Below, piece after piece: positions 40,901-50,553 of a stretch of DNA of 64,000 bases. The notes beneath the pieces are model-generated. The model did not search any database, had not been told where the DNA came from, and saw nothing but the letters and a program-made list of their open reading frames with translations. Origin of the DNA: Trichuris trichiura (Eukaryota; Nematoda; Enoplea; Trichinellida; Trichuridae); NCBI GenBank assembly GCA_037903355.1, contig JBAJFE010000062.1:1736001-1800000 (forward strand), given 5' to 3'. Each line of letters begins with the position of its first letter. The stretch's first letter is position 1. A program made the translations under genes and the position numbers.

Positions 40901-43900
40901 TTTCCTCTTCCTGATGAAAATTGCCCTTCGCGCGCGGTATTTGCCCTTGAAACGGTGGCTAGACTTTACAGGCCAATGAACGGTAAGATAATATTATCTC
41001 TGCTAATGTCGAACTTAAAGGAGCTATGTCGTTATTGCAGATTTTAACAGGCTTTGTTGTCGCTGCGGAAAGACTTTCCAGTTGACCAAAGAGGGCAGCT
41101 ATGCAAAAAGATCTGACGAGTGTATTCACCACTATTCGAAAGCGTTCAAAAGGCGAGGTAAAAAAATTGTTTATTTCGCCCACTGTTTTGGCGGCACGCT
41201 TTACAGAGATGCTTAAACTTTTGTCGTTCTGCGAATTTTTTTAGAAAATATCTTACGCGTGGTTGAAAGTAGGCAGTGTATGCCTGCAGAAAGCTATTAT
41301 CATTTGTGCTTATATGTGAAATTGTCACTTCGCGCCGGAACTGTATATGGCGACACTGTTCGCGTGTAGAACAAATTCCCATTATGTAAATTTTGGCATT
41401 CAATGCTGCTGTTGAAATTAGGAGACGCTTCGATTTGAATGTGTCTTCAGTATTTTCTATTATGTCGTCGTCTTTTACTTTGTTCTTCTCGAAACCTTTG
41501 TTAAATGTTTATGCTTGTATGCTTCTTTTCCATAACAGCGAAATGAATTTAATTATCCCTGCAAAATGTGTCCAGCGTTTGTTGTGTCTTTTTTAACTAA
41601 AACCTAGTTTGACTTTTATTGCTATTCCGAGTAGGTTCACTATAGTTTCCACGTCTTCCAAAATTTCATTTTGTCATGACCACAATACTCTCTTTTATAT
41701 CACTATTTGAAAATTTTGCAAAGCAAAGCCAATGTTGCAGTTCAGAATCCTGAATTTTTTCAACAGTTTCTTTGGAATTTTTGAATGAACCCATTCGATG
41801 CCCTTTACTACAACAGCCTTTAAAATTCCCGAATGCCGGAGATTTGTACAGTTGTAATGCTTTCATCCCCTCAATGTTTGGATGAGAAACTTTGTTTTTC
41901 TTTTCCTGAACGTGCAAGTGGAAATTTTGATTCTTCTTTATTTTAAACTTGCCCTGCTAATTGCGAACGAGAACATACTTTGAAAAATGCTAATTGAATT
42001 TGCCAAATGTAGTTGGCGTATATGCAAAGATCATCAATCATATCTTCTTTCGCTTTTTTATTTTTAATGAGGAATCTAAATGTCGTTTGGTGCTGATTCA
42101 GTTTTTAACAGCTGAAGAATGTTAAGCGTTAATATGGAAATTAAAATTGTTTTGAAAACGTGGTTTCTTGGTACGGGACAATATGTTTTCATGATGAAGA
42201 AATTTATTACGGATATGTCCCGTTTGTTTTCTATATAAAGAGGCTCCGGAGCTTTCGCGTCATTCGAGACCCATCATCAGCGGTCTTAAGTGTAAATATG
42301 AATTGTGCCAGCGAGTGCCATCTATCGATTCTGAGGACTTTAAAGCGGGCATTTTAAAACTTTCTGTTTGTAGGTTTTTGTATTTGAGTCTGTCAACGCA
42401 CTTCTTTTTCTTGTTCCGTATAGCTTCTAGATTGTCTTCGTTGGGTTGTTTCGAACATTTTTCTATGTTGTTGAGTCACTGTTTTTTCATTTTTGCATTC
42501 ATTTTCTTCTTTTTTCTTTTTCTTTCTTTGTTCCATTTATGTCGCAGTTTTGTCCATTTCTGTTTGTTCTAATTATTTGTTTTTTCTTCTTTCCCGGCTA
42601 TTGTATTTCATCTGGTGAGTGTGCAACAATTATACCGCGTCACAATATTTGTCCAAATCCCGCTTATGTCCACTCCTTGATCGCGGTTGTAAGTTGTATT
42701 GTGTCTAATATATAGTGCTTCTTTAATTCTTCTTAACCGTAAATTGTTTTCGTAACATAAAACTTTTGGTTGGAGTGGTTGAGTGCAATGCGTCGCGTGT
42801 TCCACTACAGCAGAGGCTGGTTTGGCTTTTTCCTTTGTAATTTTTGGTTCCATGATTGGTCTGCCTTGCTGTGTGGTTAGGTTGGTGCCATTGTTAAGTA
42901 TGGCTTTCGCGTTATTGTAACCTGTGAGTTTTTTATGTGTTCGTTAAATCTATGCTCTAGGGTGTTTCCCGTGTCACCAATATATATCCCTGAGCAAGAA
43001 CATTCAACCGCGTATATTAATCCTGCCTTTTTGTTTTCGGGGATTTTAGTTTTGTCTGTGCGAAGAATTGCCCTGAGGTTGGGCGAACTTTTGAAAAAGA
43101 CTCTGAAGCCTAATCTTTTTCCTAATTGGACAATCTTTTCGCCTAAGCCTGCCACATAAGGAATAACCAGACAAGTGTCGTGCGGAGTGTTTTGCTCTGG
43201 AGACTCACGTGTGGGAAGCTTGTGGTTGAGCACTTGGTTGATAAAGGATTTATGGTAACCGTTTTTTTAGAAGATTTTTCTAATGTAGTTAATTTCTGGC
43301 TAAAGATATTCGGGACTGCATAAGTTGAGTGCTCTGTCTATCATTCCGGAGAGGATACCACGCATTACTGATCGTGGGTGATGTGATGAAAAGTTGAGAT
43401 ACTGATCTGTATGCGTGGGTTTTCTATACACTCTGGTTTTAAGGCCTTCGCTTGAGCGAATGATTAAGGCGTCTAGAAAGGGCAAGGTTTTGTTATCTTC
43501 TTTTTCCATTGTGAAAACGATTTGGTTAGGACAGACGTTGTTGAGGAATAGTAAAAAATTGTTCTTCTTTTCCAGATTTTATAATGACAAAGATGCCGTC
43601 TACGTATCTTTTAAAAAGGCGTGGAGCTATGTGTCTGTCTATAGTTCTGAATGTTTGTCTTTCAAAGTTTTCCGTAAAAAGAAATGAAAGACAAGTTTGA
43701 AAGACAAATGTTCAGAACTATAGACAGACACATAGCTCCACGCCTTTTTAAAAGATACGTAGACGACATCTTTGTCATTATAAAATCTGGAAAAGAAGAA
43801 CAATTTTTACAATTCCTCAACAACGTCTGTCCTAACCAAATAGTCTTCACAATGGAAAAAGAAGATAACAAAACCTTGCCCTTTCTAGACGCCTTAATCA

Positions 43901-46623
43901 TTCGCTCAAGCGAAGGCCTTAAAACCAGAGTGTATAGAAAACCCACGCACACAGATCAGTACCTCAACTTTTCATCACATCACCCCAGATCAGTAATGCG
44001 TGGTATCCTCTCTGGGATGATAGACAGAGCATTCAACTTATGCAGTCCCGAATATCTTCAGCCAGAAATTAACTACATTAGAAAAATCTTCTACAAAAAC
44101 GGTTATCCTAAATCCTTTATCAACCAAGTGCTCAACCAAAAGCTTCGCACACGTGAGTCTCCAGAGCAAAACACTCCGCACGACACTTGTCTGGTTATTC
44201 CTTATGTGGCAAGTTTAGGCGAAAAGATTGTCCAATTAGGAAAAAGATTAGGCTTCAGTCTTTTTCAAAAGTTCGCCCAACCTCAGGGCGATTCTTCGCA
44301 CAGACAAAACTAAAATCCCCGAAACCAAAAAGACAGGATTAATATACGCGGTTGAATGTTCTTGCTCAGGGATATATATTGGTGACACGGGAAACACCCT
44401 GGAGCATAGATTTAACGAACACATAAAAAAACTCACAAGTTACAATAACGCGAAAGCCATACTTAACAATGGCACCAACCTAACCACACAGCGAGGCAGA
44501 CCAATCATGGAACCAAAAATTACAAAGGAAAAAGCCAAACAAGCCTCTGCTGTAGTGTAACACGCGACGCAATGCACTCAACCACTCCAACCAAAAGTTT
44601 TATGTTACGAAAACAATTTACGGTTAAGAAGAATTAAAGAAGCACTATATATCAGACACAATACGACATACAACCGCGATCAAGGAGTGGACATAAGCGA
44701 GATTTGGGCAAATATTGTGACGCGGTATAATTGTTGCACACTCACCAGATGAAATACAATAGCCGGGAAAGAAGAAAAAACAAATAATTAGAACAAACAG
44801 AAATGGACAAAACTGCAACATAAATGGAACAAAGAAAGAAAAAGAAAAAAGAAGAAAGAAAGAAAGAACAAGAAAATGAATGCAAAAATGAAAAAACAGT
44901 GACTCAACAACAGAAAAATGTTCGAAACAACCCAACGAAGACAATCTAGAAGCTATACGGAACAAGAAAAAGAAGTGCGCTGACAGACTCAAATACAAAA
45001 ACCTACAAACAGAAAGCTTTAAAATACCCGCTTTAAAGTCCTCAGAATCGATAGATGGCACTCGCTGCCACAAATCATATTACAACTTAAGACCGCTGAT
45101 AACAGGTCTCGAATGACCCGAAAGCTCCGGAGCCTCTTTATATAGAAAACAAACGGGACGTATCCGTAATAAATTTCTTCATCATTAAAATTGTTTACTT
45201 AAGTTGTTTCTTTCTACTTAAATTTATTAAAATGCTCTATTAAGGTTTGTACGCTTCATCATAACTACTCATGCTCGTCAAGCTATTACAGGCCCTTAAG
45301 TTTACAAGCTGTTTAAAAACCAAGCGATAAGTTAACAATTCTTCTTCAGATTTATGCATGTAACAGTGGCTTATTTTCAGCTTGTAATTCCTCAGCCAAT
45401 GATGTTATCTGCGAAACATTAGGATTATCAAGTAGGAAGGAACGATTTCAGGAAAACCGTTGAGCTTAATAATAAATTATAATGTAATTTTCGCTGGTAA
45501 TGTAAATTGTGTTTATATTCAAAACTGGCGAACCAATTTGCATTAATACAAGCGGTATTGTGCTTTGAAAAATAAAGATGTCTGCTTTCGTAACCTCATT
45601 TTGGAGTTGTTTACGTTTCAGAAATTTTTATGCTAAGGAAGTGAATTTTCAGTCTGTGTACTTCCACACAACGTTTTTGCATTGCTCAGTCTTGCCGTTT
45701 ATTGTTTTCATTTGGCTGCAACTGTTTTATTCGTATATTTTTTTAAGTTGAAGTTGTTAGTAGTAAAATCAGTTTTTACCAAAGCACGAAAAATGTCATA
45801 CTGTTTCAATTGCATGTAGTTTAATTTATTCATCGCCACACAGGCTTCCTGGAAGCAAAATATTGGTGCTGTCAAGGCGATCTGAACTCAGCGGGATGCT
45901 GCGCGGCATCGTACCACGTAACGGATATGTTTCCTGACTCCATGCTTGATAATTACGTCCGAACTGGCGCTTCTTCACAGTAAGAGTTCTCTAGAGGTTC
46001 ACTTATGTGAACTTTCCTAACTAAGGGAGACGGTATTCGCCTTGGATTGCGAAATGGTGTACACAACGAAAGGTCCTTCTCTTGCACGGGTCACGGTAGT
46101 CGATGGCGACCTAAACGTCGTTTGCGAACGTACGGTCAAACCGGAAGGCGAACTGCTGGATTGCAATACGCGATTCAGTGGTATGACTTCAGAAATGGTG
46201 CTCAATGCCCAGGTGACTTTGGCGGATGTTCAAAAAGAGCTGACGCAGCTTTTCGGAGAAAACTGCATCCTAATAGGGCACGGTTTGGAAAATGATCTTC
46301 GGGCGCTTAAGGTATGAAATGGTACCGTCGTACCGTACCGTACCGTACTTATGAAAATTTCGCATAGATAATTCACCAACGCGTCGTAGACACATCCGTT
46401 GTATTTCCTCACCGTCTCGGTGCTCCATACAAAAGAGGTTTGAAAGCCCTTGTGGCTGAATACCTGAAGAAAATCATCCAAGAGGACGGTAAGCAGCTTG
46501 CTCATCTTATCAGTTTCAGTCATCTTCCCTTCTTTCTTCGTAGCGTCTGGCCATGATAGCAAAGAAGATGCGTCTGTATGCATTGAATTGATGAAGTGGA
46601 AAATTGCGCAGGACTGCTGGTGA
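34912..46623 (+). CDS. RNA exonuclease 1 homologue (REXO1), DEDDh family
   Basis: Thirteen exons (34912-35020, 35074-35170, 35225-35262, 35322-36202, 36282-36362, 36435-36569, 36624-36768, 40836-40982, 41041-41157, 45844-45979, 46026-46311, 46368-46488, 46544-46623) give 790 aa in unbroken phase. The start, [17 protein letters not shown] with [10 protein letters not shown], matches the N-terminal CCCH-like motif of REXO1. A long acidic Ser/Glu-rich region follows, then [19 protein letters not shown] and [15 protein letters not shown] cysteine-rich zinc-binding region comes next ([26 protein letters not shown]). The nuclease domain has ALDCEM (D636, E638), GHGLENDL (D719), [11 protein letters not shown] and GHDSKEDAS (H768, D773), so all DEDDh catalytic residues are present. 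REXO1 is a nuclear 3'-5' RNA exonuclease that also binds elongin A. Introns 7 (4.1 kb) and 9 (4.7 kb) carry transposons; all others are 44-80 bp. Confidence 0.95.
37063..39805 (-). mobile_element. Tigger/pogo (Tc1-mariner superfamily) DNA transposon
   Basis: A complete element of 2743 bp lies in REXO1 intron 7, antisense to the gene. Its ends are inverted repeats: CAGGCAGTTCTCGTATAACG on the left and the matching CGTTATACGAGAACTACCTG on the right, flanked by TA on both sides as expected for TA target-site duplication. The terminal CAGGCA...CTCGT pattern is typical of Tigger elements. It carries one degenerate transposase reading frame (separate entry) plus about 540 bp between the right end and the transposase start. 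It probably depended on its own transposase before nonsense mutations arose. Confidence 0.92.
37525..39264 (-). pseudogene. Tigger-type transposase with two in-frame stops
   Basis: One frame of 580 codons runs from ATG 39264 to a stop at 37525, interrupted by TAA at 37999 and TGA a few codons on. The N-terminus is a CENP-B-type helix-turn-helix ([28 protein letters not shown]), followed by a second Tc5-type DNA-binding domain (about 70-140). The DDE nuclease has [13 protein letters not shown] (first D), [10 protein letters not shown] (second D) and [12 protein letters not shown] (third D). After the stops the C-terminal segment continues in the same frame with ANRLGFEGV and an acidic region. 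The N-terminal 421 aa, covering all catalytic motifs, are still open, so decay is recent or mild. Confidence 0.9.
39851..40063 (-). repeat. 210-bp dispersed repeat, copy 4 (inverted)
   Basis: Minus-oriented copy 46 bp beyond the right end of the Tigger element, in REXO1 intron 7. It starts GGATCTTGTC, has CTGAGAAATGCAGG, the CTTAAGCCTAAGCC block and ends CAGTATGACAGCG. Confidence 0.7.
42140..42152 (+). repeat. 13-bp target-site duplication, left
   Basis: ATTAAAATTGTTT occurs here and again at 45184-45196, exactly flanking the Penelope-like inverted pair. This is the size range reported for Penelope-like insertions. Confidence 0.75.
42153..43683 (-). mobile_element. Penelope-like retroelement, 5'-truncated, left (minus) copy
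   Basis: Left half of a head-to-head pair in REXO1 intron 9. Read on the minus strand from the centre outward, it opens inside the reverse transcriptase, including the catalytic RYVDDIF motif region, then [10 protein letters not shown] and [16 protein letters not shown] linker and a GIY-YIG endonuclease domain follow ([18 protein letters not shown], then [11 protein letters not shown]), ending with a C-terminal segment RYNCCTLTR. The RT-plus-GIY-YIG order is diagnostic of Penelope-like elements. Frameshifts interrupt it. Its outer end carries 37 bp more than the right copy, including GTACGGGACAATATG, and a hammerhead-like core at 42241-42280. The missing 5' part means it cannot encode a whole RT. 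Confidence 0.9.
42241..42280 (-). ncRNA. Hammerhead-ribozyme-like core, left Penelope copy
   Basis: On the minus strand: CTGATGA, a stem-loop GGGTC-TCGAAT-GACGC, then GAAA and a self-complementary GCTCCGGAGC. This is the order of a type I hammerhead (CUGAUGA, stem II, GAAA, stem III). Stem II has one mismatch (GGGTC against GACGC). Penelope-like elements are known to carry hammerheads. I could not identify a convincing stem I, so self-cleavage is not established. Confidence 0.5.
43684..45183 (+). mobile_element. Penelope-like retroelement, 5'-truncated, right (plus) copy
   Basis: Mirror-image partner of the left copy; arms 42190-43666 and 43696-45183 are nearly identical reverse complements around a 29-nt centre. 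The open frame 43684-44313 covers the end of RT, with the catalytic YVDD tetrad ([12 protein letters not shown]), through [14 protein letters not shown] one-base shift near 44280 then breaks the frame. The GIY-YIG segment ([18 protein letters not shown]) continues in another frame to about 44752, interrupted by a TAA after KQASAVV. A 13-bp copy of the left flank follows at 45184. Identical truncation points in both copies suggest they were made in one event. Confidence 0.9.
45096..45135 (+). ncRNA. Hammerhead-ribozyme-like core, right Penelope copy
   Basis: The matching site of the right copy reads CTGATAA (core mutated from CTGATGA), AGGTC-TCGAAT-GACCC, GAAA and GCTCCGGAGC. The core change should abolish activity, whereas the left copy keeps the core but has a stem II mismatch. 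Comparison of the two implies an ancestral element with both intact. Confidence 0.45.
45184..45196 (+). repeat. 13-bp target-site duplication, right
   Basis: Second copy of ATTAAAATTGTTT, immediately outside the right Penelope-like arm. Confidence 0.75.
46321..46349 (+). repeat. (GTACC)n microsatellite in REXO1 intron 12
   Basis: About five units of GTACC, one with an altered base, fill half of a 56-bp intron between two nuclease-domain exons. The splice sites on both sides remain intact. Confidence 0.85.
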
Positions 46624-47208
46624 AAAGCGCCATTGTTCATATAAATTTGTATGCTTGTACCCGAAAGGTATTAACTAGGAATGTCACTTTTTTCAACTTT
46701 ACTTCAACAAGACAACAGCGTTGCAAGTTCATTTGCGAGCCGTGACGCAGTCTTATTTCAGTGTTCAATTTTCGTTTTTGAGTATCCCTTGCTGTGCATT
46801 ACTGCCTTACCAAAAGAGAATTGGGCTTTTATCCTTATTACAATACGCTTTATGACAAGTGACTGCGCTTCGCATGGTTTGCGCTAATATCATACTCAAA
46901 GTGAACTCCTTTCTTTTATTGGACTATGCAGAGCTCACGAAAATTACTTCGTCTAAAATTTACAAAGCAATCGCGTTATAACGTTAAAAATGGGGTATTT
47001 ATAAATTTCTGTGTACCGACATCTTCCGAAAGGTTTTGACGAAATTCCAAGATACTGTTGAAACAAATCACATTTTCAGTGTTCATCTAATCATGATTGC
47101 ATAGGCATATTTCAATCTGACTATTGTTTCTTAGTTTAAAGGGCTAATAGCGAGCTGGGTTTCTTGTCGCGAGAAAGAGTTGTATTGACAACATTGCAGG
47201 ACGACAAC
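46624..47208. other. Gene-free stretch beyond REXO1
   Basis: It should include the 3' UTR of REXO1. The short plus-strand frame at 46681-46887 has no recognisable features. Confidence 0.4.
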
Positions 47209-48356
47209 TTATTTATTGATATTTAGCTTTCGTTTTTCATCAAATGTAGTACACGATGTTGGGAAACAGATTAACAACGTTTGAAGTGTAAACTCATCAC
47301 GTGTACAAAGCTTGATGGAAGAGGAAAAGTTGCTTTCCATCCAGGCATATTTCATCCCATGTACCACTATAAGTTTTCTCAAACTTTTTATTCTTAGTAG
47401 GAATTTCGAGAATGTAATCCCTCGCAACGGTCGCGCGAGTCTTCACACTTGATGACTTATTTCCGCTTGGACGCATATCTAAAAGCAACCTAACCTGATC
47501 TTCATTGTCACTCCAAGTTTTGGGGTTCGCTTGAATTTCTATCGACTTAGTAAGAGTCGACAAGTTGATTCGGTGCGTCGTCAAACTTGGGGCGAATAAT
47601 GGTGCATTCCATGTTTCGCTCGGCTCGGCCTGATTTAAAACAATTAGATATGAAGCGCGCATTGCGTAAAATTATTGTGGTCGAGAAGTTCTACCATCTT
47701 CAATTTTCGAAATTCCATTTTCACCAGTCTGTCCGCCTTTCAGTGCCGCTAAAATTCGTGTCTGCGCGTAGATTAATGTAAATGCCAACTTTAACCATTT
47801 GGCTGACTTACGTCATTTACCAGAAGAATCTAGCCGGAAGAGAAGTGCATAGTGACGAAAGCAACTAACTGAACAACGTCATTCTCCTTTGAAGAAAGGC
47901 GGAGGCTTGTACGCGAGCAGTATGAGCATCGGCATTCGAATCTTTGAAAAGATGATGACGAACGTTTTTATTCGTTACTTAGCACTAAGTTTCCTTAAGC
48001 TTAAAACTAATGTTTAAAGTTGAAGTTCACCGTTTTTGTTGATAATACACAGGACACCAGTATGATCCTACACATCCGTCGGGCAGTGTACACAAAAGAT
48101 TAATTGCGTTTGACTCATCAACGCGTGGGTTTTCGTACTTGGCGCACGTTCGCTTCGCTGTTAACATTTCAGTGAATTCTTTATGCTGTTGCCAAATAAA
48201 GCTTATAGCCTTCTGCTGGTATTTTTCGCCGTCTAGCGCTTTCTTTCTGCGAGTTTTTCTTCCCCGGAAAACAAAATGCCTTTTCAAATAATTGAGCGCG
48301 GGTTCTTGCCTTATTTTCACCGCCTTCGATTTACTATGGTAAATTTGAACTTTCAC
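47209..48356 (-). CDS. Unrecognised minus-strand gene, probably several exons
   Basis: Three open segments on the minus strand look protein-like. The first runs from ATG 48356 to about 48070 (MKVQIYHSKSKAVKIRQEPA, a basic region, then INLLCTLPDGC). A second segment, after a TTTCAAAG acceptor near 47946, reads FECRCSYCSRTS, a C-x-C-x2-C pattern. The third follows a TCAG acceptor near 47635 with AEPSETWNAPLFAPSLTTH and runs to about 47297 (TRATVARDYILEIPTKNKKF, then TYSGTWDEICLDGK). A continuous phase-consistent model could not be built, and no family is recognised. F-x-C-x-C-x2-C resembles the region after SET domains in SMYD-type proteins, but that is a weak hint. Exon limits are approximate. 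Confidence 0.35.
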
Positions 48357-50064
48357 TAATGGTTTTCACTGATGTGTTTCTGTTAATATAAAATGAACTG
48401 ATGCGCGGGAAGGAATGTGAAACAAAGCAGTGTTGCCTGTGCTTGCTGGGAGTTTGGCTCGCATTCATTTAACTTCTGCTGGCCTTCAGCGTGGATGATG
48501 GAATATCGTAACAACTTAATTAGCACTGATTGGTTCTCGGTAATAAAAAGTCTTTTCTAGGGAAGTATTTAGTTCATAAATCATTTTCTTTAATACCGCT
48601 TCGCGCACTTATTTCTGCCGCACACAGTGGTCGCTTCCTGCAAACGGGTCCGTTAAAAAGGTTGATCGGTACCAGCAATTCTTAATTAAATATTCAATTT
48701 GTAATTTTTCAGTTATTTATAGAAAGTTTCTTTGGGACTGATTATTCAGGTCACATTGTTAACTCATAAAAATTGGACAACTGTTCGTCTAGCGGAAGCT
48801 GGAAGCCGCTAGTTTACTTTACATACTTAATCACCCTAATGAGATTCCCCTTATTGGGTAAATAGTTTTCTGTCCGTCTTATGGGGTTAATCTAAGAATT
48901 TTGTTGTCACTTCAAAGCGTTCAACTTTACGCGAAAACTGCTAGTGTCTGTTGGGTTCCTATCAGCTTGTTCAAAATGTAGCTATAACTACCTTTTAACG
49001 GTTGTATTGGCTCAAAGCATTAATCGTAAGTTTGAACCATACCTATACATGAATGTTCAATGGTGATAGCGGCACGCTTCATAGGGAGAGAATGCTACAG
49101 TTTCCCTGTAGCATTTGCTTTTAACTTTCCTGCGTCAAGGCAATACGTTCTTCTGATGGTTAGCCATTTAAAGTATGTAACCTCAGACTTCCTCAACTAT
49201 AATACTAAGTCGAGAATGCTAGTTTTTAACCTGACGGAAGAAGACGGAGCATAGTCATTACTTTGTTCTCATCCACTTAGTCGGTATGCATGACCGTGTT
49301 GTTAGATCTTTCGACCAATTTTGATATTCATGATTTTCGATTAAAGCGCAACACTTTAATGAACAGAGAATTCGTAATATTTAGTAAACCTGATAAGTAC
49401 GCTTTATGACTGTGAATATGTTTACCTAAATCGCGATTTTACTAAGAACCGCGCATACCTTCACTGGTGAATGCTGTGCTGCTTTAGTACTATTATCTAA
49501 TAAGAAACGTTTTCCGAAAGGAAAACGTTTATCATTTGTTGTTCCTCACACAAGTAAGCTTTCCCGACATCTGAACCTGTTGGACAAAGTAGTGGAAGCA
49601 GTGGGTTTGACAGCGAATTGCAATAGCACCGTTGAAGCTCTAAACTTTCTACCTGAATATGGTTCCGTACATTCTGAAGCGCTCATTTAAAACGTTTCTC
49701 CCTTCGTTTGTAAGCTCACATACAGATCAAGTAATGCAATTCGCGTAGCCATTATGGCATTATGATAAGTACGCAAATGGGCGTACTTTAAATTGCCGAG
49801 ATGGGAGTTGATCTAGACACGTTTCGCTGGTTAATTTTCAAAGTACTCAGCCAGCTGCTAACCAACATAAATAGACGCAGTTTTGCAGGTGCATTTACCA
49901 GTGAATCAGTAGGGTGAATTGCGGGTGGCACACGTCAAAGTGAGCTTACCACGTAGGGCACAGCACAGGTAGCGTAAGGAATGATGAATGGCAAAAGACG
50001 CTTACAGGTCGACAATGAGCGTAGGAAGATATTGGAGTGCTTCAAGAAGTTCCATTCCTTTTTC
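48357..50064. other. Gene-free stretch
   Basis: About 1.7 kb with only short, featureless open frames (for example 49060-49254). No repeats or RNA genes were recognised. Confidence 0.4.
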
Positions 50065-50553
50065 TTATTCCAAATTAGATTGACAGGTATATATTTCGGC
50101 CTTTCTTACTCGATCCCATCTATCCACCTGACATGATTGGTGGCTATTGCAAGTGCACCTGAAATTTGAAGAGATGTTGATCATTCATGCCACTAAGAGC
50201 TGCTAGGATGTTGTACTGCTGCCTACTATACGCTATCCCGACTCTTAGCGTTGCTTACCATGAAGGAATGATCATGTAGACTAGAAGATCGTTTTGACTC
50301 TGCTTGTACTGACCGAACTGACATGGTTCCGTTTCAAAGCAATACTTGATGTCACTGACGCTGAGGTCAAGACGCCCGTTGTTCACTCGACCATGCTGCA
50401 AAGCAGTATGTTTCCTTTCGCGAAATACAGAGGGCTCAACCTCCTTAGACGTACTGTCTGACGTAGAGCATTGATCGGTTCCGCTAAGGTCGACGGAAAT
50501 GCCAAGAGTAGAGAGAAGAAGTACACGAGCGCGATAGTAGGCATGATCAGCAT
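50065..50553 (-). CDS. Small secreted six-cysteine protein
   Basis: Three exons on the minus strand, 50553-50455, 50395-50259 and 50158-50065, encode 109 aa in consistent phases (0, 2); introns are 59 and 100 bp. Exon 1 is a classic signal peptide (MLIMPTIALVYFFSLLLAFP, then STLAEP). The mature part has six cysteines in the pattern KYCFETEPC, 24 residues, WCTCNSHQSC, 16 residues, C, ending QSNLE. The spacing of exon boundaries and cysteines supports a genuine secreted, disulphide-bonded polypeptide. I do not recognise the family: it does not match insulin, Kunitz, EGF or ShK spacing. It could be a secreted signalling peptide, an inhibitor or another extracellular factor. No neighbouring paralogue is visible. 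Start chosen at the first ATG of the hydrophobic leader; the longer open frame upstream lacks features. Confidence 0.6.

Noticed and set aside
43415..43952. Open frames on the strand opposite to each Penelope copy
   Set aside because: Antisense shadows of the RT segment; the same peptide appears on both strands only because of the palindrome.
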